A stretch of 64,000 nucleotides of DNA. It comes from Micrococcus sp. EYE_212 (lineage in GTDB: Bacteria > Actinomycetota > Actinomycetes > Actinomycetales > Micrococcaceae). Positions 34,341 to 45,555 of this stretch are shown here, one piece after another (the stretch's first letter is position 1; each line of letters starts with the position of its first letter). The translations under genes were made by a program, and so were the position numbers. The notes under the pieces were generated by a model. That model was given only the letters and a program-made list of their open reading frames with translations. It was not told where the DNA came from and did no database searches. The stretch lies in assembly GCF_023147585.1 (NCBI RefSeq), contig NZ_JAHXOZ010000005.1:1-64000 (forward strand). Reading direction: 5' to 3'.

Positions 34341-34919
34341 TCACAGCTCCTTCAGCATCACGACGGCGTCCTCGCCGCCCGGGTAGTAGCGGCGCCGCAC
34401 GCGGACGTCGGCGAAGCCATGACGCGTGTAGAGGCGGCGGGCGGGGTCGTTGGACGCGCGCACCTCGAGCATGAGGCCGCGGGCGCCGCGCGCCGCGGCC
34501 TCGGCGACCATCCACCGCAGCTGCGCGCCGCCGATCCCACGGCCCTGGGCCGAGGCCACGGTGCCGATCGTCTGCACGTCGGCGACGTCTCCGGCCACCA
34601 TGATCCCGCCGTAGCCGACGATGTCCCCCGGGTACTCGCCGGCGTCGACGTCCGCGGTCTCGTCGCGCACGACCACGCGGTAGTCGCGGGTCGCGGGGCG
34701 CCCGTGCGCGTCCGCGCCGCCGGCCGGTCCCACCTGGGCGAGCTCCTCCTCATAGAAGCGGGCCGGCCACGCGTCGAGCGGGAAGAGCGTGTGCTCGTGC
34801 ATCAGCACCTCGGGGATGTCCCACACGGTCATGGGGCGCAGCATGAACCCGGCGGGGAGCCCGACGTCGGCGCCCGGCCGCTCGCCGCCGTCGCGCGCCT
34901 CGGCGTCCCGCGCCGCCAT
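34341..34919 (-). CDS. rimI: Ribosomal-protein-alanine N-acetyltransferase RimI-like
   Basis: A 192-residue GNAT enzyme. MLRPMTVWDIPEVLMHEHTL is the family opening, and VQTIGTVASAQGRGIGGAQL is the acetyl-CoA loop. The C-terminal ASNDPARRLYTRHGFADVRV and RRRYYPGGEDAVVML match RimI, which acetylates the N-terminal Ala of S18. Its placement between tsaB and tsaD is the usual actinobacterial order. It shares one base with the tsaB stop (TGATG). An N-terminal tail of about 25 residues precedes the domain. Confidence 0.92.
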   Translation of the reverse strand: MAARDAEARDGGERPGADVGLPAGFMLRPMTVWDIPEVLMHEHTLFPLDAWPARFYEEELAQVGPAGGADAHGRPATRDYRVVVRDETADVDAGEYPGDIVGYGGIMVAGDVADVQTIGTVASAQGRGIGGAQLRWMVAEAAARGARGLMLEVRASNDPARRLYTRHGFADVRVRRRYYPGGEDAVVMLKEL

Positions 34920-35590
34920 CAGGCCCCCGCGCGCTTGCGAGGACCGGGCACCTTGGCGTCCGACTCGCGCAGGTAGAGCGGGACGGGCGGCAGCAGGCCG
35001 CGCCCGCGCCGCAGGGCCAGCTCCGCGACGGCGCCGAGGCCCTCCGCGTCCGGCACGGCGGCGGTCCACCCGTCCACGCCCGCGAGCGCCTCCGGGTAGA
35101 GGCCGGCGCCGGCGCCGTAGGCGGGCAGCGGGGTGACCTCGGCGGGCGGCGTGACGAACGGGCCGTGCAGGAGGGTCGGCTGGCCGCCCACCTGCACGTA
35201 GTGCGCCCAGTAGACCTCGCGCCGGCGCGCGTCGGTGGCGACGACGAACTCCTCGGCGCCCCGGCGGAAGGCGTCGACGCCGGCGCGGTGGGCGAGCGCG
35301 TCGAGGCTGCGCACGCCGTGCACGGGCACGTCCCACGCGAAGCCGAGCATGGCCGCCGTCGCGAGGCCGGCGCGCAGGCCCGTGAAGGGCCCCGGGCCCA
35401 CGCCGACGGCGATCCCGTCCAGGTCCGTTCCGCGCACGCCGGCCTCGGCGAGGACGCGGGTGACGGCGGGGGCGAGCACCTCGGCGTGCGTCGTGGTGCG
35501 CTCCGTGGCCCAGGCCGCGCGGACCTCCCCGTCGGTGAGCACGGCCACGGAGGCGGCGGCGGACGAGTCCAGGGCGAGGAGCAGCGGCAT
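34919..35590 (-). CDS. tsaB: tRNA threonylcarbamoyladenosine biosynthesis protein TsaB
   Basis: A 223-residue ASKHA-fold partner of TsaD and TsaE. LLLALDSSAAASVAVL, TTTHAEVLAPAVTRVL and GVGPGPFTGLRAGLATAAML are the diagnostic blocks. It has no metal-binding histidine pair, as expected for the non-catalytic subunit. It lies ten bases after tsaE and overlaps rimI by one base. A -10 box TAGACT precedes the ATG by seven bases, so it may also be made from its own leaderless transcript. Confidence 0.94.
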   Translation of the reverse strand: MPLLLALDSSAAASVAVLTDGEVRAAWATERTTTHAEVLAPAVTRVLAEAGVRGTDLDGIAVGVGPGPFTGLRAGLATAAMLGFAWDVPVHGVRSLDALAHRAGVDAFRRGAEEFVVATDARRREVYWAHYVQVGGQPTLLHGPFVTPPAEVTPLPAYGAGAGLYPEALAGVDGWTAAVPDAEGLGAVAELALRRGRGLLPPVPLYLRESDAKVPGPRKRAGA

Positions 35591-35597
35591 GCCCGCC

Positions 35598-35603
35598 AGT
35601 CTA
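35598..35603 (-). promoter_or_regulatory. -10 box, internal leaderless tsaB promoter
   Basis: TAGACT on the minus strand. Its TAG is also the stop codon of tsaE, and it ends seven bases before the tsaB ATG. Confidence 0.6.
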
Positions 35604-36185
35604 CGGAAGGCGCACCCCGCGCCACCGCGGCCCGTAGCCGGTCACGACGGCGGTGCGCACCTCTTCGGCCGACTCGCCCTCCTCGTCGGAGAAGTCGGTG
35701 ACGATCACGGCAGGCCGGCCGTCCGACGTCGGGCCGGCCGACTCCCCGCCGCGGGCGCGGACGATCTCCACGTCGAGCCACGAGGCGTCCGGGTCCTCGG
35801 GGAACCCCGCGAGCGACTCCGCGAGCCCGCGGCCCCACTCCACCACCGTGACGGAGCGGTCGAGGCTCTCCTCGAGGTCGAGGTCGGTCAGCTCCGCCCC
35901 GGAGCGCAGGCGGTAGGCGTCCACGTGCACGAGGTCCGGCCCGTCGGCGGGTCCCGGGTGGATGCGGGCGAGCACGAACGTGGGCGAGATGACGCCCTCG
36001 CGCACGCCGAGGCCCTCCCCGAGCCCCTGCGTCAGCGTCGTCTTCCCGGCGCCGAGGTCGCCCGTGAGGATGACGACGTCGCCGGGGCCGAGCACCCGCG
36101 CCAGGGCGCGCCCGACGGCGCGGGTGCCGACGGCCCCGTCGAGCTCGACGGCGGTGGTGAGCGTGGGCGCAGGCAGGGTGGTCAT
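35601..36185 (-). CDS. tsaE: tRNA threonylcarbamoyladenosine biosynthesis ATPase TsaE
   Basis: A 194-residue P-loop ATPase. VVILTGDLGAGKTTLTQGLG is Walker A, VISPTFVLARIH the threonine-bearing switch, HVDAYRLRSGAELTDLDLEE the Walker B-like region and VTVVEWGRGLAESL the closing block. It works with TsaB and TsaD in the t6A pathway. The C-terminus is about 40 residues longer than the E. coli protein. Its start overlaps the alr stop by four bases (ATGA). Confidence 0.94.
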   Translation of the reverse strand: MTTLPAPTLTTAVELDGAVGTRAVGRALARVLGPGDVVILTGDLGAGKTTLTQGLGEGLGVREGVISPTFVLARIHPGPADGPDLVHVDAYRLRSGAELTDLDLEESLDRSVTVVEWGRGLAESLAGFPEDPDASWLDVEIVRARGGESAGPTSDGRPAVIVTDFSDEEGESAEEVRTAVVTGYGPRWRGVRLP

Positions 36186-37393
36186 GCGCGGGCCTCCCCC
36201 GTCGTCGCCGCGGCGTCCCCGGCGCTCGCCTCGAGACCGTGGTCCGAGTCCACGTGCTCGCGCGGCACGCGGCTCCCGATGCGGGTGACGAGCTCGTAGT
36301 TGATGGTTCCCGCGGCCTCGGCCCAGGCGTCCGCGGGGATGCCCGACGTCGGGCCGAACAGCTCGACGGGGTCGCCCACGCGCTCCGCGGCGTCCGGGCC
36401 GAGGTCCACCACGAACTGGTCCATCGCGATGCGTCCGGCCACGGTGAGCCGGCGTCCGGCGACGTCAAGGGGGGCGTCCTCCGCCACGCGCGGGACGCCG
36501 TCGGCGTAGCCCAGCGGCACGAGGCCGAGCACGGTGGGCGCGGCGGTGCGGTGCCGGTAGCCGTAGGACACGCCCTGGCCGGCGGGTGCCGCCTTGACGC
36601 TCGCGAGCGACGTCCGCAGCGACATCGCGGGGCGCAGCCCGAACTCCGGCGCGGGGCGATCCGGGAACGGGCTGAGGCCGTAGAGGCCGAGGCCCACGCG
36701 GACCATGTCCAGGTGCACGTCCGGGCGGGTGAGCGTGGCGGGCGTGTTGGCGATGTGGCGGACGGAGGGCGTCAGGCCCGCTTCCCGCAGGACCCGCACA
36801 CCCGCCTCGAACGCCGCGAGCTGCGCGTCGGTCTCCGCGGCGCGCTCGGGCTCGTCTGCGACCGCGAGGTGGGAGAAGACGCCCTCGACCCGCAGCACGC
36901 CCTCGGCCTCGAGCGCCGCGGCGCGCGCGGCGAGGTCCGGCAGCGCGGCGGGCGGGCAGCCGTTGCGCCCCAGGCCGGTGTCCAGCTTGAGGTGGACCGT
37001 GGCGGGACGTCCGGCGGCGCGGGCCGCGTCGGCGACGGGCTCGATCTCCCACCCCGAGACGCCGAGGGCGACGTCGGCCGCGAGCGCCTGAGCGAACGGG
37101 GTGTCCCGCGTGTGCAGCCACGCCAGGACCGGGGCGTCGACGCCGGCGGCCCGCAGGCCGAGCGCCTCGGTCACGTGCGCGACGCCCAGGCGGTCGGCAC
37201 CGGCCGCGAGCGCGGCGCGGGCCACGGGGACGGCGCCGTGGCCGTAGGCGTCCGCCTTGACGACGGCCATGAGCGCGGGGGCCGTGCCGTCGGGACGGCG
37301 AGTGCGCTCCTTCAGCGTCCGCACGTTGTGGCGGACGGCGGCGAGGTCGATGCGGGCGCGGCGTTCGAGGGGGTGGTCGGTCACGGATCCCAT
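36182..37393 (-). CDS. alr: Alanine racemase
   Basis: PLP enzyme (fold III) making D-alanine for peptidoglycan, 403 residues. ALMAVVKADAYGHGAVPVAR holds the PLP Lys near residue 47, GVSYGYRHRT the catalytic Tyr, and the C-terminus shows INYELVTRIGSRVPR. The ATG at 37393 directly follows the nnrD stop (TGAATG); a GTG three codons later (VTDHPLERRARIDL) is an equally good start. It overlaps tsaE by four bases. Confidence 0.95.
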   Translation of the reverse strand: MGSVTDHPLERRARIDLAAVRHNVRTLKERTRRPDGTAPALMAVVKADAYGHGAVPVARAALAAGADRLGVAHVTEALGLRAAGVDAPVLAWLHTRDTPFAQALAADVALGVSGWEIEPVADAARAAGRPATVHLKLDTGLGRNGCPPAALPDLAARAAALEAEGVLRVEGVFSHLAVADEPERAAETDAQLAAFEAGVRVLREAGLTPSVRHIANTPATLTRPDVHLDMVRVGLGLYGLSPFPDRPAPEFGLRPAMSLRTSLASVKAAPAGQGVSYGYRHRTAAPTVLGLVPLGYADGVPRVAEDAPLDVAGRRLTVAGRIAMDQFVVDLGPDAAERVGDPVELFGPTSGIPADAWAEAAGTINYELVTRIGSRVPREHVDSDHGLEASAGDAAATTGEARA

Positions 37394-39025
37394 TCAATCA
37401 GCCCGGGTTCCGCGCGCCTCGCCCCACCACATCCGCGCCACCGTCCCCCCGACCGCGGCCGGCAGGGTCCCGGCGGTCATGCGGCCCGCACGGGCCTGGT
37501 CGGCGCCGGCGCGGGCGTGCAGCCACGCGGCCGCGGCGGCGAGGGACGCGAGGGTCGGGACGTGCCCGACCTCCCCGGCCCCGCACGCCGCGCCCTCCTC
37601 CCCGGCCCCGCACATCGCGCCCTCCTCCTCGGCCGCGCGGGCCCGGCGGGCCACATCGGCGGCCAGCACCGCGCCGAGCACGCCGGAGAGGACGTCGCCC
37701 GTCCCGCCGACCCCGAGCTCGGGGCCGCCCTCGCCCATGAGCCACGCCTCGCCGTCGGGCGCCACGACGAGCGTGCGCGGCCCCTTCAACAGCACGGCGG
37801 CGCCGTGGGCGGCGGACCACGCCCGCAGGCGGGCGAGCTCGTCCGGGGCGTGGCCGGCGCCGTCGGCCCCCGGCACGGGGATCCGCTCGGTGAGGCGCGC
37901 CCACTCCCCCGCGTGCGGCGTGAGGACCACGCGGGCCCCGGCGTCGCGCAGGGCGGCGAGGTCCTCCGCTGTCACGAGGGTGAGGGCGGAGGCGTCCACC
38001 ACGAGCGCCGCCCGCGGGTTCGCCAGGACGGCGTCGCGCACCCGGATGAAGCGCTCCCGCGCGTCGTCCTCGGTGTCCAGACCGGGCCCGACGACCCAGG
38101 CGTCCGTGCGCTCCGGCGCGGGCCCCTCCGCCGAGACGAGCGCCTCCGGGTGCGCCGCGATGACCGCGGCCCGCGTCGTCGCGGGGCCGGCGTGGTGCGC
38201 CATCCCGGCGCCCGCCTCGAGCGCCCCGGAGGTGCTGAGCACGGCCGCGCCCGGGTACCGCGCGGAGCCCGCCACCACCCCGACGACGCCGCGCGTGTAC
38301 TTGTGGCCGTCCGCCGCGGGGGCGGGGTGCAGCCGGGCCGCCGTCGGGCCGTCCATGACGCGCAGCCGCTCCGCCGGCGCGCTCGGCAGGTGGGGCCCGA
38401 GGCCGATGTCCACGAGGCGGACGTCCCCGGCGATGTCCGCTCCGTCGCCGAGCAGCAGGCCCGTCTTGAGCGCGCCGAAGGTGACGGTGACCTCCGCGCG
38501 CACGCCCCCGCCGCGCACCTCGCCCGTGTCCGCGTTCACGCCGGAGGGGACGTCGCACGCCACCACGGCGGCGCCCGCGGGCAGGCCGCGCGCCGCGTCC
38601 GGCACGGCGAACTCCCCCCGGAATCCGGTCCCGAGCATCCCGTCCACCACGACGTCGGCCCGGGCCGGCACCACGTCCGCGGCCGTGCCGCCGGCCGCGC
38701 GCAGGGCAGCCCAGCCCTCGGCGTGCCAGCGGGGCGCGCCGTGCTCGTCCCGCGCGATCGGCACGGCGACGGCCGCCACCCCGCGGCGGCGCAGGAGGGC
38801 CAGGGCCCACAGCGCGTCGCCGCCGTTGTTGCCCGCGCCCACGAGCGCGGCGACGGTCGCGCCGGCCACCGGGCCGCGCCCGCGCAGGACCCGGAGCACG
38901 TGCTGGGCGAGCCCCCAGGCGGCGCAGCGCATGAGCGCGGCGCCCTGGCCGGCGGCCAGGAGGGGCTCCTCGGCGGCGCGCACGGCGGAGCCGGTGACGG
39001 CGAACGGGGTCGGGGATGCGGTCAC
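37394..39025 (-). CDS. nnrD: Bifunctional NAD(P)H-hydrate repair enzyme (epimerase/dehydratase)
   Basis: A 543-residue fusion. The N-terminal YjeF_N epimerase (about residues 1-210) shows [20 protein letters not shown] and [17 protein letters not shown]. The C-terminal ribokinase-like dehydratase shows [33 protein letters not shown] and [20 protein letters not shown]. Together they repair hydrated NADH/NADPH. An unusual acidic insert with repeated CGAGE units ([18 protein letters not shown]) lies near residue 480, from a short DNA duplication. The start is GTG 39025, overlapping the acpS stop by four bases. Confidence 0.94.
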   Translation of the reverse strand: MTASPTPFAVTGSAVRAAEEPLLAAGQGAALMRCAAWGLAQHVLRVLRGRGPVAGATVAALVGAGNNGGDALWALALLRRRGVAAVAVPIARDEHGAPRWHAEGWAALRAAGGTAADVVPARADVVVDGMLGTGFRGEFAVPDAARGLPAGAAVVACDVPSGVNADTGEVRGGGVRAEVTVTFGALKTGLLLGDGADIAGDVRLVDIGLGPHLPSAPAERLRVMDGPTAARLHPAPAADGHKYTRGVVGVVAGSARYPGAAVLSTSGALEAGAGMAHHAGPATTRAAVIAAHPEALVSAEGPAPERTDAWVVGPGLDTEDDARERFIRVRDAVLANPRAALVVDASALTLVTAEDLAALRDAGARVVLTPHAGEWARLTERIPVPGADGAGHAPDELARLRAWSAAHGAAVLLKGPRTLVVAPDGEAWLMGEGGPELGVGGTGDVLSGVLGAVLAADVARRARAAEEEGAMCGAGEEGAACGAGEVGHVPTLASLAAAAAWLHARAGADQARAGRMTAGTLPAAVGGTVARMWWGEARGTRAD

Positions 39026-39399
39026 GGGGTGTCCTCCTCCGCTCGCCGCTCGGCCACGACGTAGGCGGCGGCGACGTCGCCGTCGTGACTGAGCGAGAGG
39101 TGCCAGTGGGTGATGCCGAGGGCTCGGGCCTGCGCCTCGACCGTGCCGGTCAGCCGCACCTCGGGACGGCCGTCGCCGTGCTCGGGGCGAGGGATCCAGC
39201 AGTGGTGCCACATCATGCCGGGCGGGGCGCCCATCGCCTTGGCGATGGCCTCCTTCGCGGCGAACCGCGCGGCGAGCGAGCGCAGCGGGAGGTCCCGCTC
39301 GTCCACGGTGAAGAGCCGCTCCCGCAGGGCGGGCGCCCGCTCCAGCTGTGCGCGGAACCGCGGCACGTCCACCACGTCCACGCCGACGCCGACGATCAC
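39022..39399 (-). CDS. acpS: Holo-[acyl-carrier-protein] synthase
   Basis: A 125-residue phosphopantetheinyl transferase of the trimeric AcpS type. [20 protein letters not shown] carries the magnesium-binding Asp, and [18 protein letters not shown] the Glu/Lys motif; [18 protein letters not shown] is the C-terminal block. It activates acyl carrier protein for fatty-acid synthesis. The start is GTG 39399 and both ends overlap neighbours by four bases (GTGA), so it is tightly coupled inside the operon. Confidence 0.94.
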   Translation of the reverse strand: MIVGVGVDVVDVPRFRAQLERAPALRERLFTVDERDLPLRSLAARFAAKEAIAKAMGAPPGMMWHHCWIPRPEHGDGRPEVRLTGTVEAQARALGITHWHLSLSHDGDVAAAYVVAERRAEEDTP

Positions 39400-40144
39400 G
39401 CCGACGTCTCCGCGAGCGCGACGGCGACCGGCCGGACGCCAGCCGTGCGCACGGCGGCCTCGATGGGCATGCCCAGGGCTCGCTTGGCGAGGTCGAGCGG
39501 CCAGCGCACCACGCCGGGCAGCTCGTCGCCGCAGCCGGGCGTGAGGCCCGCCTTCCCGTACGCGAGGACCGCGTAGGCCGCCTGTCGTGCGCGGACGCCG
39601 TCGTCGTATCCGGCGTCGAACTCGTACATGGACACCGTGCCCTCCTCCTCCGGCCAGCACCGCTGCGCGAGCAGGCGGGCGCGTTCGAGGTGTTCGCCGA
39701 AGGTGAGCACCCCCAGGTCCTGCAGGCCGAGGGCCCGCATGCGCTCGCCCGCGTACATGACCTCCCCCTGGGTGGTCACCGGATCCGGGGAGAAGCACTC
39801 CACGGTGACGCCGTGCAGGCGGGGGTCGGCCTTCGCCGGCTCTCCGCACAGCTTCTCATGGCCGTCCGGCCCGAGGTGCGCGGAGACGAACACGCGGTCG
39901 GCCACGCCCGCGCCGAGCAGGTCGAGCGCCGCGTCGTAGACCGCCGGCTGGCTGTAGAGCACGAGCAGCGCGTCCACGTGCTCAGGGTTCTCCGCGTGGG
40001 GCTCGAGCGTCTGGCGGGCGGCCCATGACGCGCCGTACGCGAGGGCCGCGATCGCCAGGACCGCGAGCGCCGCGAGCATCCACCGCGGGGCCCGGGGCCC
40101 CGCACGCCGCGGGCGCGCCGGGACGCGCCCCTCGGCCGGGGGGA

Positions 40145-40148
<4 letters not shown>
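39396..40148 (-). CDS. SanA/YdcF-like DUF218 membrane protein
   Basis: A 250-residue protein with one N-terminal membrane helix (about residues 23-45, [20 protein letters not shown]) and an extracytoplasmic DUF218-like domain. [20 protein letters not shown] and [10 protein letters not shown], and a later [15 protein letters not shown], correspond weakly to the family blocks; the usual GGG motif is not seen, so it is a divergent member. SanA and ElyC affect the cell envelope, but no reaction is known here. It starts at GTG 40148, overlapping glgX by four bases. Confidence 0.65.
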
Positions 40149-42277
<2,129 letters not shown>

Positions 42278-42327
42278 GTCTCTCCGAGGTCAGGCAGGGC
42301 GCGCCGGAGCCGACGCGCATCGCCCCC

Positions 42328-42333
42328 GAGTCT
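42328..42333 (-). promoter_or_regulatory. glgX promoter -10 box
   Basis: TAGACT on the minus strand, about 50 bases before ATG 42277. This transcript would have a short leader with a GGAGAG ribosome site, unlike many neighbouring genes. No clear -35. Confidence 0.5.
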
Positions 42334-42388
42334 ACTGGGGTTGGGCACTCACAAAGCGGAGGGAACACTCCCTGGGCGGCGCCCGTCG

Positions 42389-43558
42389 TCATGCGTCTGG
42401 AAAGAGCCCCCGGCCCCTCAAGAGGTCGAACAGGTGCGGCGTCGCCAGCGACGCCCGGCGCCAGTCGTCATAGGCACTTGCCGCCGCACGGCGCGTGCCT
42501 ATGACCTCGGCTTCGGACATGTCCGCCAGTTCTTGGAGGGCTGATCGGATCGCTGCCGCGGAGCGTTCCACGACACGGCCGGCGCCGCCGGTCTCGAGCA
42601 CCGATGTCCACGGCGTGACATCGGGGACGACAACCGGCACCCCCACCGAGAGTGCTTCTGCGATCACGTGCCCGAAGTTCTCACTTCGGGTGGGCAGGAC
42701 TAGGACCTCGTATCCGCTCAAGGTCGCTCGAACGTCGTCGTGGGACAAAGTTCCCCGGATTCGGATGCGCCCATCGGTGCTCTCCGCCAGACAGCGCAAC
42801 GACGCGGTGAATGCCTCATCTTCTGCGGGACCGTAGATGTCCAGTGTCACCTCACCGTCCAGTGCCGCCACGGCTTCCGCCGCCAGATCCGGGCCCTTGT
42901 GCTCGACGAGACGCCCGAGGAACACCGCCCGAAGCGCGCCTCGCCCCGAAGCCGGCGTCGAGTCCGTCACCGGCTCCGCTCGAGCCGGCAGAAGACTGTC
43001 GTTTTCACGGATGACCACAGGTGCAACTGGACCGATGTACCGGCGGATGTCGTCCGCTTCCCCCACGGAGCTCGCGTGCCAGATCACGCTCCGGTGGGAT
43101 CCGCAAAGCTGGTTTCCCCAGCGCATCAGCGCCTTGCGCGTGGAGTGCCGGTTGAGGGCCGCCGGTGCGAACTCGCCCCGTGGCGCGATCACGACGACGG
43201 CCCGTCCGAAGAGACCGCATCGGTGGATCGCCATGACCCCCTGCGAAAAGAAGAGGCTCCAGTAGGAATTGAGGTAGATGACATCGGGCCGCCACCGTAC
43301 GAGACCTGCATAGAGGGCACCCAGCCCTCGTACGGTGTGCGCGCGGGCATATGTGACCTTGGTCCCCTCCCACATCGTGGGCCTGTCAGTGATGTCGACC
43401 ATGTCCTGCCGCTCCCCGTGGTCGCGACTCTGCGTGAACACGTGGAGGTCCAGCCAGGTGGGGGCCCCCTGGACGAGCGCGGTGAGGGTCCGGATGGGAC
43501 CGCCGCCACGGACGCCGGGGGCGAAGAGCGGAGTGATGACCGCGAGACGGGGGCGCAT
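42389..43558 (-). CDS. GT4-family glycosyltransferase (orphan)
   Basis: A 389-residue GT-B enzyme. [20 protein letters not shown] is the N-terminal acceptor-site loop with the Gly-rich motif, AVFLGRLVEHKGPDLAAEAV the donor-domain opening (near residue 215) and LVLPTRSENFGHVIAEALSV the E-x7-E block. It stands alone between housekeeping genes, some 15 kb from the polysaccharide island, and its codon use is less GC-biased than glgX and glmS on either side, suggesting acquisition. A TAGGGT box six bases before the ATG implies a leaderless mRNA. Confidence 0.88.
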   Translation of the reverse strand: MRPRLAVITPLFAPGVRGGGPIRTLTALVQGAPTWLDLHVFTQSRDHGERQDMVDITDRPTMWEGTKVTYARAHTVRGLGALYAGLVRWRPDVIYLNSYWSLFFSQGVMAIHRCGLFGRAVVVIAPRGEFAPAALNRHSTRKALMRWGNQLCGSHRSVIWHASSVGEADDIRRYIGPVAPVVIRENDSLLPARAEPVTDSTPASGRGALRAVFLGRLVEHKGPDLAAEAVAALDGEVTLDIYGPAEDEAFTASLRCLAESTDGRIRIRGTLSHDDVRATLSGYEVLVLPTRSENFGHVIAEALSVGVPVVVPDVTPWTSVLETGGAGRVVERSAAAIRSALQELADMSEAEVIGTRRAAASAYDDWRRASLATPHLFDLLRGRGLFPDA

Positions 43559-43564
43559 GGGTCA

Positions 43565-43570
43565 ACCCTA
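43565..43570 (-). promoter_or_regulatory. -10 box, leaderless orphan GT4 gene
   Basis: TAGGGT on the minus strand, six bases before ATG 43558. Confidence 0.55.
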
Positions 43571-43638
43571 TGACGCGAGAAGCGGCACACGCCGCCCCGC
43601 GTCGGGACGGCGTGTGTGGCGCGACGGACCGGGCTGGC

Positions 43639-45510
43639 TCACTCCACCGTGACGGACTTCGCCAGGTTGCGCGGCTGGTCCACGTCGTAGCCCTTCGCCG
43701 AGGCGAGCTCGAGCGCGAAGATCTGCAGGGGCACGGTGGTGAGGAGCGGCATCAGCATCGGCTGGGTCTCCGGAACCTCGATGACGACCTCGGCCTGCGA
43801 GCGCACCGCGGCGTCGCCCCGCTCGGCCACCGCGAAGGTGCGGGCCCCGCGGGCGCGGACCTCCTGGATGTTGGAGACCACCTTGGCGTGCAGGGAGTGG
43901 CGGTCCATCGGGGAGGGCATGACCACGAACACCGGCTGGCCCTCGTCGATCAGCGCGATCGGACCGTGCTTGAGCTCGCCGGCGGCGAAGCCCTCCGCGT
44001 GGATGTACGCGAGCTCCTTGAGCTTCAACGCGCCCTCCATGGCCACGGGGTAGCCGACGTTGCGTCCGAGGAACAGCACGGAGGTGGCGTCCGCCATCGA
44101 GCGGGCGAGCTCCTTGACCTGGTCCGCGTTCTCGAGGATCTCGCCGATCTTCGCGGGGATGTCGGCGAGGTCCGCCATGATGTCGCTGATCTGGCCGCTG
44201 AAGAGCTTCTTGTTCAGCTGCGCGAGGTAGAGGCCGAGGAGGTAGGCCGCCGTGATCTGGGCGAGGAACGCCTTCGTGGAGGCCACGGCGATCTCGGGGC
44301 CGGCGTGCGTGTACAGCACGGCGTCGGACTCGCGCGGGATGGTGGAGCCGTTGGTGTTGCAGATGGACACCGTGCGGGCGCCCTGCTCCTTCGCGTACCG
44401 GACGGCCATGAGCGTGTCCATGGTCTCGCCGGACTGGGAGATGGAGACCACGAGCGTGCCGTCGTCGATGATGGGGTCCCGGTAGCGGAACTCGTGGGAG
44501 AGCTCCACCTCCACCGGGATGCGGCACCAGTGCTCGATCGCGTACTTGGCCACCATCCCGGCGTAGGCCGAGGTGCCGCACGCGAGCACGATGATCTTGG
44601 TGATGCTGCGCAGCTCCTCGGGCTCGATCCGCAGCTCGTCCAGCACGAGCGCGCCCGAGGCGTCCGTGCGGCCCAGCAGGGTGTCCTGCACGGCCTGCGG
44701 CTGGTCGTGGATCTCCTTCTCCATGAAGGTGGCGAAGCCGCCCTTCTCCGCGGCGGAGGCGTCCCAGTCCACGGAGAACGCCTTGCCCTGCGCGGGCGCG
44801 CCCGCGAAGTCGGTGATCTCGACGGCGTCGGCGGTGATGGTCACCACCTGGTCCTGCTCGAGCTCGATGGCGTTCCGCGTGAAGTCGATGAAGCCCGAGA
44901 CGTCCGAGCCGAGGAAGTTCTCCCCCTCGCCCACGCCCACCACGAGCGGGGAGTTGCGGCGGGAGGCGACCACGCGGTCCGGGTGGTCCACGTGGACGGC
45001 CAGCAGGGTGAAGGCGCCCTCGAGGCGCTGGGAGGCCATCTGCATCGCGCGGGTCAGGTCCCCGGCGGCCCCGTTGCGGTAGATGTCGCCCAGCAGGTGG
45101 GCGGCCACCTCGGTGTCGGTCTCCGAGAGGAAGCTCACCCCCTTGGCCAGCAGCTCCTCGCGGAGCTCGGCGTAGTTCTCGATGATGCCGTTGTGGATCA
45201 TGGCCAGACGGCCCTCGTCCGCGACCTGCGGGTGCGCGTTGACGTCCGTGGGGCCGCCGTGGGTGGCCCAGCGCGTATGGCCGATGCCCACCTGCGCCGC
45301 GGGCACCGGGTGCGCCTCGAGCTCGGCGGCCAGGTTGGCCAGCTTGCCCGCCTTCTTGCGGTGGTACAGCTCGCCGTCCGCCACGACGGCGACGCCGGCG
45401 GAGTCGTATCCGCGGTATTCGAGACGGCGCAGGCCCTCCATGAGGACCTCGAGGGCGCCGTGGTCCCGAGTGGTGGAGGGGTGGCCGATGTATCCGACGA
45501 TTCCGCACAT
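43639..45510 (-). CDS. glmS: Glutamine-fructose-6-phosphate aminotransferase
   Basis: Makes glucosamine 6-phosphate from fructose 6-phosphate and glutamine, 623 residues. The N-terminal glutaminase domain starts MCGIVGYIGHPS, with Cys2 as nucleophile, then GHTRWATHGGPTDVNAHP. Two SIS sugar-isomerase domains follow (ACGTSAYAGMVAKYAIEH; VSISQSGETMDTLMAVRYAK). The C-terminus DQPRNLAKSVTVE is the family end. Any N-terminal extension would inactivate the enzyme, so the ATG is certain. A TATCCT box lies seven bases upstream: leaderless transcript, and no glmS ribozyme is possible or seen. Confidence 0.98.
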   Translation of the reverse strand: MCGIVGYIGHPSTTRDHGALEVLMEGLRRLEYRGYDSAGVAVVADGELYHRKKAGKLANLAAELEAHPVPAAQVGIGHTRWATHGGPTDVNAHPQVADEGRLAMIHNGIIENYAELREELLAKGVSFLSETDTEVAAHLLGDIYRNGAAGDLTRAMQMASQRLEGAFTLLAVHVDHPDRVVASRRNSPLVVGVGEGENFLGSDVSGFIDFTRNAIELEQDQVVTITADAVEITDFAGAPAQGKAFSVDWDASAAEKGGFATFMEKEIHDQPQAVQDTLLGRTDASGALVLDELRIEPEELRSITKIIVLACGTSAYAGMVAKYAIEHWCRIPVEVELSHEFRYRDPIIDDGTLVVSISQSGETMDTLMAVRYAKEQGARTVSICNTNGSTIPRESDAVLYTHAGPEIAVASTKAFLAQITAAYLLGLYLAQLNKKLFSGQISDIMADLADIPAKIGEILENADQVKELARSMADATSVLFLGRNVGYPVAMEGALKLKELAYIHAEGFAAGELKHGPIALIDEGQPVFVVMPSPMDRHSLHAKVVSNIQEVRARGARTFAVAERGDAAVRSQAEVVIEVPETQPMLMPLLTTVPLQIFALELASAKGYDVDQPRNLAKSVTVE

Positions 45511-45517
45511 GCGGATG

Positions 45518-45523
45518 AGGATA
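45518..45523 (-). promoter_or_regulatory. -10 box, leaderless glmS
   Basis: TATCCT on the minus strand, seven bases before ATG 45510. Confidence 0.7.
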
Positions 45524-45555
45524 CCGGCCGCGGCCCCGGGCGCGCGCCACCGCGC

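Noticed and set aside
45511-45555. Possible glmS ribozyme upstream of glmS
   Set aside because: The glmS -10 box lies seven bases before the start codon, so there is no leader that could hold a ribozyme.
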